Below, in pieces: positions 8,064-12,396 of a DNA stretch of 12,396 bases (position 1 is the stretch's first letter; each line of letters begins with the position of its first letter). Origin of the DNA: an uncultured Candidatus Melainabacteria bacterium (GTDB lineage: Bacteria > Cyanobacteriota > Vampirovibrionia > Gastranaerophilales > Gastranaerophilaceae). The stretch lies in the NCBI GenBank assembly GCA_934717895.1, contig CAKUZO010000052.1, forward strand, positions 1-12,396. The letters are read 5' to 3'. Both the position numbers and the translations under genes were made by a program. Below the pieces are notes generated by a model. It was given only the letters and a program-made list of their open reading frames with translations. It ran no database searches and was not told the origin of the DNA.

Positions 8064-8792
8064 TTATCGTTTATTTCCGCCAAATTTTCCGTTTAAATTT
8101 GATATCGCGTTAAAGTTCAAACCGTTTTCTGTAAACATTTCACCGACGCTAGCTTTATACACATTTGAACCGTATTGAACAGTAACAGTTTCTCGTCCAA
8201 TAGACAAGATTTTGTAACCGTTAACTATATCACCGGCTCTGACTAAATAATCCGTATCGCTTATGTTCAAAATAGCAGAAGGATTATATTTGTCATACAT
8301 AATTCCTGATACTTTTGTTGTCATAACAGCAGTTGCAGTAGAATCAACTTTTAAGCTTTCAGGAGGAGGCATCAAGTAGCTTGCATAAGACGGTTTAGGT
8401 TTTGCCTTAGCCTTCGCCCTCACTGCTGCCGCATCTCCCTCCGGCAAGAATGGATCTGAACGCCCCATATCTTCAACCGACATTGCGACCATAGCGCCAC
8501 TGTTTGACATACTTTGATCCGAAACAACAGAAACATCATCAGGTGCAATTGCAGCATTAACACCATCATTACCAACCTTTACCGTATCTTGTTGAACTTC
8601 TTCTGTCGATGCATCTGGCAAACTTGTTACATTATCATCTGAGGCATTATTACCTTGTGTACAACCTGATGTGTTTATCATAACAACAATCAACAACAAG
8701 CCTACCAGGATTGCTCCAATTTTTTTGTTTAAGCTCCAAAAGCCATCTTTATATGTTTCTTCTTGAAATCTGGTTATAAAATTTTTACTCAC
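8064..8792 (-). CDS. PilP/GspC-like periplasmic pilus or secretion component
   Basis: The likely role is to link the inner-membrane assembly to the secretin. With a GTG start at 8792 the protein has 242 residues. This start is chosen because AGGTGG stands just upstream (8796-8801). An in-frame GTG at 8885 would add 31 residues but has no ribosome site. Seen: a cytoplasmic stretch (1-24), one hydrophobic segment (25-40) ending in TSGC (C44, a poor lipobox), an acidic disordered region, SDPF (112-115, like the DPF box of PilP), an Ala/Lys/Pro linker, and a C-terminal beta domain (about 160-219) with VSGIMYD, a YLVRAGD turn and TVTVQYG. That pattern fits the PilP/GspC homology region. As first gene before secretin, motor and platform, it matches the C-D-E-F order of type II secretion operons. 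Similarity is weak, so PilP versus GspC is open. Confidence 0.72.
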   Translation of the reverse strand: MSKNFITRFQEETYKDGFWSLNKKIGAILVGLLLIVVMINTSGCTQGNNASDDNVTSLPDASTEEVQQDTVKVGNDGVNAAIAPDDVSVVSDQSMSNSGAMVAMSVEDMGRSDPFLPEGDAAAVRAKAKAKPKPSYASYLMPPPESLKVDSTATAVMTTKVSGIMYDKYNPSAILNISDTDYLVRAGDIVNGYKILSIGRETVTVQYGSNVYKASVGEMFTENGLNFNAISNLNGKFGGNKR

Positions 8793-8822
8793 TTGCCACC
8801 TATTCTTTTTGCATCCTACATC

Positions 8823-8851
8823 ATTATAGTGGATTATACTCAATATGAGTA
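8823..8851 (-). promoter_or_regulatory. Proximal promoter candidate of the pilus/secretion operon
   Basis: On the minus strand a TATAAT (8823-8828) lies 17 bp from TACTCA (8846-8851), which matches the -35 consensus at only three positions. A second TATAAT sits at 8833-8838 without a fair -35. Transcription from here would begin near 8816 and leave a short leader before the AGGTGG site and the GTG at 8792. The poor -35, overlapped by a palindrome, would suit an activator- or repressor-controlled promoter. Confidence 0.4.
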
Positions 8852-8852
8852 T
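8836..8852. promoter_or_regulatory. 17-bp palindrome, possible operator
   Basis: ATACTCA and TGAGTAT form perfect 7-bp arms around a 3-bp centre. The palindrome covers the weak -35 element and much of the spacer of the proximal promoter candidate. Its size and position fit a dimeric regulator site; no regulator is encoded in the window to pair with it. Confidence 0.4.
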
Positions 8853-8898
8853 CAACCAAATAGTTGATTTAATGAAATCAAACACACACTATCAACTA
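8851..8898 (-). promoter_or_regulatory. Leader with mutually exclusive hairpins upstream of the pilus operon
   Basis: Read on the minus strand, TAGTTGAT (8891-8898), ATCAACTA (8861-8868) and GTTGAT (8851-8856) lie in order. The middle copy can pair with the first (8-bp stem, 22-nt loop) or with the third (6-bp stem, 6-nt loop), but not both. If transcription starts at the distal promoter, all three would be in the 5' leader. This may be a switch or simply an AT-rich repeat of a binding site. Confidence 0.35.
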
Positions 8899-8903
8899 AC
8901 TTG

Positions 8904-8941
8904 ATTTTAGCATATTTATATAAATGTGGCAAAATTGTCAA
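8904..8941 (-). promoter_or_regulatory. Distal promoter candidate of the pilus/secretion operon
   Basis: Two overlapping sigma70-like arrangements are seen on the minus strand. TTGCCA (8927-8932) with a 17-bp spacer leads to TAAAAT (8904-8909), which has an extended-minus-10 TGC just before it. A perfect TTGACA (8936-8941) has a 17-bp spacer to TAAATA. The first predicts a start near 8897 and a leader of about 105 nt to the GTG at 8792. It lies about 80 bp past the fabI terminator, so the operon need not depend on fabI transcription. Confidence 0.55.
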
Positions 8942-9020
8942 AAATATTAAGCAATTAAGATCACAGTCCAAAATAGATACGCAAGACTTCCCCAAGTAGT
9001 ACACCGCAAACAATTTAGCA

Positions 9021-9053
9021 AAAAACAGACCCGAATTTTCAAGGTCTGTTTTT
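9021..9053 (-). terminator. Rho-independent terminator after fabI
   Basis: Perfect 11-bp arms AAAAACAGACC and GGTCTGTTTTT flank an 11-nt loop. On the minus strand the hairpin ends in a run of six T. It lies 22 bp past the fabI stop and before the promoters of the next operon, insulating the two. Confidence 0.88.
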
Positions 9054-9074
9054 ATTTTTGTATTTTTTTGTAAA

Positions 9075-9887
9075 CTATGCTTGGATTGAAGAATTAGCAA
9101 TAATTTCCATTTCTTCCAATGAAGCATAAACTGCATGGCAACCGCAATCTACATACAAGATTTGACCAGTTGTACCTGTTGATAAATCTGATGCCAAGTA
9201 AAGACCTGCTTTACCAACATCTTCCAAAGCAACATTGCGTCCAAGAGGAGCTTTTGCAACAGCTGCTTTAAGCATTTTGTCAAATCCTGAAATTCCTTTT
9301 GCTGCAAGAGTTTTAACAGCGCCGGCAGAAATACAGTTAACTCTAACACCTTTTTTACCAAGGTCTGCTGCCAAGTATCTCATTGAAGATTCAAGAGCTG
9401 CTTTTGCAACACCCATTACATTGTAGTTTGCAACTACATATTCAGAACCTAAGTAAGTCAATGCAAATACTGATGCACCTTCATTCAAGATAGGTTCAGC
9501 GTGTTTGCAAAGTGAAATTAGAGAGTAAGCGCTAACGCCCAAAGCTAAATCCCAACCTGCACGAGATGTGTCGATAAATCTTCCTTGCAAATCTTCTTTT
9601 GCGGCAAATGCAACAGCGTGGATTACGAAGTCTAATTTTCCGTAAACTCTTTCGCATTCTTTGAATACAGCAGCAACTTCGTCGTCTTTTGTAACGTCGC
9701 AACTCATAATAACTTTTGCGTCCATACCTTCTGCGATAGGTCTAACACGTTTTTCCATAGCTTCACCAGCGTATGTAAAAGCGATATCAGCACCAGCTTC
9801 ATAAAGTTGTTTTGCAATAGCATAAGCAATCCCGTGAGTATTAGAAACTCCGAAAATTACACCTTTTTTACCTTCCATCAGTTTCAT
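9075..9887 (-). CDS. fabI: Enoyl-[acyl-carrier-protein] reductase (NADH) FabI
   Basis: FabI reduces the trans-2-enoyl-ACP double bond in the last step of each fatty-acid elongation cycle, in the cytoplasm. Seen in the 270 residues: the FabI-type nucleotide loop GVSNTHGIAYAIA (13-25), CDVTKD (63-68), the HAVAFA strand (90-95), and the active-site pattern Y145, Y155 and K162 (YxxxxxxK) within NYNVMGVAKAALE, followed by RYLAADLG and the substrate loop SAGAVKTLAA (187-196). All catalytic residues are present and length is normal (about 260). The core strongly resembles cyanobacterial FabI as I recall it. Position 93 is Ala, common in natural FabI. The ATG at 9887 has AGGGAGA about 8 nt upstream; a second Met three codons on has no better site. 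It appears to be a single-gene transcript with its own promoter and terminator. Confidence 0.96.
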   Translation of the reverse strand: MKLMEGKKGVIFGVSNTHGIAYAIAKQLYEAGADIAFTYAGEAMEKRVRPIAEGMDAKVIMSCDVTKDDEVAAVFKECERVYGKLDFVIHAVAFAAKEDLQGRFIDTSRAGWDLALGVSAYSLISLCKHAEPILNEGASVFALTYLGSEYVVANYNVMGVAKAALESSMRYLAADLGKKGVRVNCISAGAVKTLAAKGISGFDKMLKAAVAKAPLGRNVALEDVGKAGLYLASDLSTGTTGQILYVDCGCHAVYASLEEMEIIANSSIQA

Positions 9888-9928
9888 AAGTTATATCTCC
9901 CTCTTTTAACTAACTAAAATACCTAACT

Positions 9929-9957
9929 ATCGTAACATGAACAGAAAAAAATGGCAA
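9929..9957 (-). promoter_or_regulatory. Sigma70-type promoter of fabI
   Basis: TTGCCA (9952-9957, minus strand) is followed by a 17-bp spacer and TACGAT (9929-9934). Transcription would start near 9922 and give a leader of about 35 nt before the ATG at 9887. The -35 lies only 7 bp from the edge of the 111-bp inverted-repeat element. Confidence 0.55.
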
Positions 9958-9963
9958 TAACGG

Positions 9964-10074
9964 AAGTGAAAGGTGAAAAGTGAAACGTGAAAAGACCAAT
10001 ACAGGTGCTATTGCACCAAAGTTATTTTTGAACGAAGTGAACTAAATGGACTTTTCACTTCTCACCTTTCACTT
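9964..10074. repeat. 111-bp MITE-like element with terminal inverted repeats made of GTGAAAN heptads
   Basis: The left arm (9964-9985) and right arm (10053-10074) are 22-bp inverted repeats with one mismatch. The left side is itself a tandem 7-bp repeat, GTGAAAG, GTGAAAA, GTGAAAC, GTGAAAA (9966-9993); the right side holds three heptads of the complement (10052-10072). Inside is a small hairpin, GGTGC-TATT-GCACC (10004-10017). No open frame of note and no transposase are present, and no target-site duplication is seen. It fills most of the space between fabI and the divergent 613-residue gene. It could be a non-autonomous transposable element, a REP-like structural repeat, or a variable heptad repeat of the kind known from cyanobacteria. 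Confidence 0.6.
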
Positions 10075-10176
10075 TTTATGAAATTATGAACATTTGTAAC
10101 AACATGCAAGTAACCTGAAATCACAGGCTCTCAGAATTTTTTATTTATATAAGAGAGTAAAAAACGAGAGCTAATT

Positions 10177-12018
10177 ATGGGTATTTCTAACGTAAACAAT
10201 CTAAATAAAATAGATTTAACCAAATTAAATTTTGGCTCTAAAACTGTGAAAACAGACAATAGACCGTCATATTTAAAAATGACAGGTTCTATTTTTAATG
10301 CTCCCGGAGTTTCATCAAACACCAACACACTTAATGATATAAATACAAATAAAGCTTTAAGTGAACTTAAAGCAAGACCTTCTGCAACAAGAAAAACTTC
10401 TTCTAAAACTACTTCTAATGATAAAGAAAATACCGATATTTCAAGTGCATCAGAGGGTAAAGCAGCAGCTGCAAATGCTGATAATCAGGCAAGCAAGGTT
10501 AAAGCTCAAACATCTGAGATGAAAACTTCTGAAAAAAAAGTGCAAAAATACAGTGCTGATGCTAAAAAACAAGAAAAGAAAGCTGAAACAGAAGACAAAA
10601 AATTTAAACAAACTTTAAAAGCTCAAGAAAAAACTTTAAAAGATAACAATCTAAAACTTCAAAAAGCTGTTCAAGAAAACCTTGAAACTCAAAACGAAAT
10701 TACAAATGCTCAAAATGAGTTGGATAGTCTTTTAGGTCAATCTTCTTTTTCTATCGGTGGAAACAACGGATCTGCTTCCGGCAACAATTCTGGTAGAATT
10801 CAAGAACTTCAAACAATTATCGGCTCAAAATTAAATCTTATTCAAAATAATGGTAAAACAATTTATTCATTGCAAAGAAGTTCTTCAAGAACTTTGACTA
10901 AAATGAATACTACAAATAGAAATTATGTTAGAACCCATAAACATAATATGAAAAATGTTGCATCTACTCAAACAAAAGCTGCAAAAGTTGCTCAAACAGC
11001 TCAAAAATTTGAACAAATTGCTGCAATGGTATCTCAATTAGGTCAAACAGTAAACTTGGCAGGTAAAGGGCTTGAGGCTCTTGGACATGCTTCATTTATG
11101 GGAGCAGGTGTAGGAGCTGTTTTGATTGCAACCGGACAAGTTATGCAAAAAGTTGGTACTGTTGTTGAATTAGTTGGAAATTACGGACAAACTGCCGCTA
11201 GTGTTACAAAAGGGGCCGCAATGGCTGCTGACGGCAATCTTGCAGGAGCTATGCAAGCATTTGGCAGTGCTGTTTCAACAGGTACTGCTGCTATCAATTC
11301 AACAAAAAATCTAAAAGGTACATTTGGTCAAATTGACAAGTCAGCTAAAGAAGCTACTAAAAAACTTACTGCCAATACACTTGCCAAAGAAAAAGCAAAG
11401 AAACTTGCAGAAGAAGGTAAACTAGGTGGATTGACTGAAAAACAAATGAGAAAATCTATCAGCTCTCAACTTTACGCAAATGCTGACTTTGATAAAGATT
11501 TGGCAGGCAAATGGTCTAAAAAACAATTTGAAAGTTATAAAGAAAAAATGACAAAAACTAATGCAAATGGTCAAACTTTTGCAAGTGCAGCAGCAGACAA
11601 GGCAAGAAGTACTTCTGCAACAAATACAATGGCAAAACTTAAAGAAGCTGGACTTGATGGAAAATATAAAGTAACAAGTGACGGAAAAATAACTGATAAA
11701 GTTTCTGGAAAAGAAGTAACTCTTTCTCAAATTAAGAGTGCAAGTAAAAAAGATGCAAGAGGTATCAAAAGAGCAATGAAAAGCGGAGCTTCTTCAACAG
11801 TATCAAACTTCCAAAATATTGCAAAAAATGCAACAAAATCAACTCAAAAATTCGATTTTACTAAATTTTCTCAAAGCATGATGACAACGGCTGCAATGCT
11901 ATACTCTAACAATACGCAAAGCGGAAGAGGTTATGTTCCTCAATGGGATTTGGCAAACGATTCTCGTTTCCAAAAAATTTATCGTTCAAACAGAGCTCAC
12001 AGAGCAACTGTTGCATAA
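10177..12018 (+). CDS. Orphan 613-residue cysteine-free protein, coiled coils around a hydrophobic Ala/Gly core
   Basis: I do not recognise this protein. Seen, in order: an Asn/Lys-rich N-terminus (1-60) with no signal peptide; a Ser/Thr/Lys linker (60-95); a long charged, heptad-like helical region (about 96-186); a Gly/Asn/Ser loop (187-206); a second helical region (207-290); an Ala/Gly-rich hydrophobic zone (about 292-375) with the strongest segment at 307-334; then a Lys/Ala-rich C-terminal half and a distinct tail with GYVPQWDLANDSRF (585-598). It has no cysteine and only two tryptophans (446, 590). The layout recalls pore-forming translocators or other secreted helical-hairpin proteins, but this is shape only. 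GAGAG lies 6 nt before the ATG. TATATAA at 10146-10152 may be a -10, without a clear -35. It stands alone, divergent from fabI, and ends at a strong terminator. Confidence 0.85.
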   Translation: MGISNVNNLNKIDLTKLNFGSKTVKTDNRPSYLKMTGSIFNAPGVSSNTNTLNDINTNKALSELKARPSATRKTSSKTTSNDKENTDISSASEGKAAAANADNQASKVKAQTSEMKTSEKKVQKYSADAKKQEKKAETEDKKFKQTLKAQEKTLKDNNLKLQKAVQENLETQNEITNAQNELDSLLGQSSFSIGGNNGSASGNNSGRIQELQTIIGSKLNLIQNNGKTIYSLQRSSSRTLTKMNTTNRNYVRTHKHNMKNVASTQTKAAKVAQTAQKFEQIAAMVSQLGQTVNLAGKGLEALGHASFMGAGVGAVLIATGQVMQKVGTVVELVGNYGQTAASVTKGAAMAADGNLAGAMQAFGSAVSTGTAAINSTKNLKGTFGQIDKSAKEATKKLTANTLAKEKAKKLAEEGKLGGLTEKQMRKSISSQLYANADFDKDLAGKWSKKQFESYKEKMTKTNANGQTFASAAADKARSTSATNTMAKLKEAGLDGKYKVTSDGKITDKVSGKEVTLSQIKSASKKDARGIKRAMKSGASSTVSNFQNIAKNATKSTQKFDFTKFSQSMMTTAAMLYSNNTQSGRGYVPQWDLANDSRFQKIYRSNRAHRATVA

Positions 12019-12037
12019 GAGATTAAAAATTGATTAT

Positions 12038-12078
12038 ATTCAAAAAAAGAACGACGTAATCGCCGTTCTTTTTTGAAT
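12038..12078. terminator. Bidirectional terminator between the orphan gene and rpsI
   Basis: ATTCAAAAAAAGAACG-A-CG and its near-complement form an 18-bp stem, with one mismatch and one bulged A, around a TAAT loop. A-tracts on one side and T-tracts on the other make it work in both directions. It sits 20 bp past the orphan gene's stop and 26 bp past the rpsI stop, so it serves two converging genes. Confidence 0.88.
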
Positions 12079-12104
12079 TTCTTTCTGCAAAACTTGCAAA
12101 TTGA

Positions 12105-12396
12105 TTAACGTTTTGAGAATTGGAAACGTTTTCTTGCACGTTTGCGACCATATTTTTTACGTTCTTTAACACGTGGGTCACGAGTTAGCAAGCCTTCCAA
12201 ACGCAATACGTTTTTGTATTCTTCGTTTGCTTTAACCAAAGCTCTTGAAATACCATGTCTGATAGCGCCACATTGAGCAACGATTCCGCCGCCTACTGCT
12301 TTTACTTTTACATCGTATTTTTCTTGGTTATCTGTCAAAACTAATGGTCTGTAAACTAACATTTCGATTGCAGGTCTGTTACCGATATAGTTTTTC
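12105..12396 (-). CDS. rpsI: 30S ribosomal protein S9, N-terminus outside window
   Basis: S9 is a small-subunit protein whose C-terminal tail reaches the P-site tRNA. The frame stays open to the window edge, and the residues before the internal Met at 12362 ([11 protein letters not shown]) match the S9 region ahead of it. The true start therefore lies outside; about 96 of some 130 residues are visible. Seen: the signature [19 protein letters not shown], then [15 protein letters not shown] and the tail ending FQFSKR. The universal SKR end is present, while the residue before QFSKR, usually Pro, is Phe. rplM commonly precedes rpsI in bacteria and is likely just outside. Confidence 0.95.
   Translation of the reverse strand, partial: KNYIGNRPAIEMLVYRPLVLTDNQEKYDVKVKAVGGGIVAQCGAIRHGISRALVKANEEYKNVLRLEGLLTRDPRVKERKKYGRKRARKRFQFSKR

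Noticed and set aside
8793..8885. A 31-residue N-terminal extension of the PilP/GspC-like protein from a GTG at 8885.
   Set aside because: No ribosome site precedes that GTG, the extension would cover the palindrome and TATAAT boxes, and the GTG at 8792 has AGGTGG in place.
8852..9136. A 94-codon minus-strand frame between fabI and the PilP/GspC-like gene.
   Set aside because: It overlaps the fabI 3' end in another frame, runs through the terminator hairpin and both promoter elements, and has no ribosome site or protein-like pattern.
9966..10072. A CRISPR array made of the GTGAAAN units.
   Set aside because: The units are 7 bp, directly adjacent without spacers, and inverted on the far side; no cas gene is present.
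10075..10176. A riboswitch or small RNA upstream of the orphan gene.
   Set aside because: Only a 4-bp CCTG/CAGG stem is visible and no known riboswitch motif was recognised.
11422..11730. A 102-codon minus-strand frame rich in Cys, Phe and Ser opposite the orphan gene.
   Set aside because: It is the complement of Lys/Ala-rich codons of the orphan gene and has no start signals of its own.

Overview
The window is AT-rich bacterial chromosome that looks like an anaerobic, double-membraned relative of the cyanobacteria. The best guess is a gut-type Melainabacteria/Vampirovibrionia member (Gastranaerophilales-like). Four points support this: a secretin-based (outer-membrane) pilus or secretion machine; a HydE-type [FeFe]-hydrogenase maturase, which implies anaerobic H2 metabolism; a FabI whose core resembles cyanobacterial FabI; and a long PilB of about 670 residues like those of cyanobacteria. 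The taxonomic call is inference from protein motifs, not from a search.

Layout, left to right. Positions 1-949 (minus) hold the N-terminal 316 codons of a sodium/proton:dicarboxylate or glutamate symporter cut by the window edge, with its own near-consensus promoter at 984-1012. Positions 1050-8792 (minus) form a tightly packed six-gene run. In transcription order it is a PilP/GspC-like protein, secretin PilQ/GspD, ATPase PilB/GspE, platform protein PilC/GspF, a short-chain dehydrogenase (TTG start) and HydE. Gaps are 21, 19, 8, 15 and 0 bp. Positions 8793-9020 hold its promoter/leader zone, with two promoter candidates, a 17-bp palindrome and alternative hairpins. A strong terminator at 9021-9053 closes fabI (9075-9887, minus). 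Between fabI and the next gene lies a 111-bp MITE-like inverted-repeat element (9964-10074) whose ends are built from a 7-bp GTGAAAN tandem repeat. Positions 10177-12018 (plus) encode a 613-residue, cysteine-free orphan protein with coiled-coil flanks and an Ala/Gly-rich hydrophobic core. It converges on rpsI (12105-12396, minus, 5' end outside the window) across a shared bidirectional terminator.

How the genes work together: the first four genes of the operon supply the alignment or gating component, outer-membrane pore, assembly motor and inner-membrane platform of a type IV pilus or type II secretion machine. Pilins, prepilin peptidase and PilM/N/O equivalents are not in the window. The SDR and HydE genes downstream are metabolic and appear to ride on the same transcript. 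fabI (fatty-acid elongation) and rpsI (ribosome) are housekeeping genes. The most unexplained items are the 613-residue protein, the 111-bp repeat element and the structured leader of the pilus operon. No tRNA, rRNA, CRISPR array, transposase or phage gene is visible.
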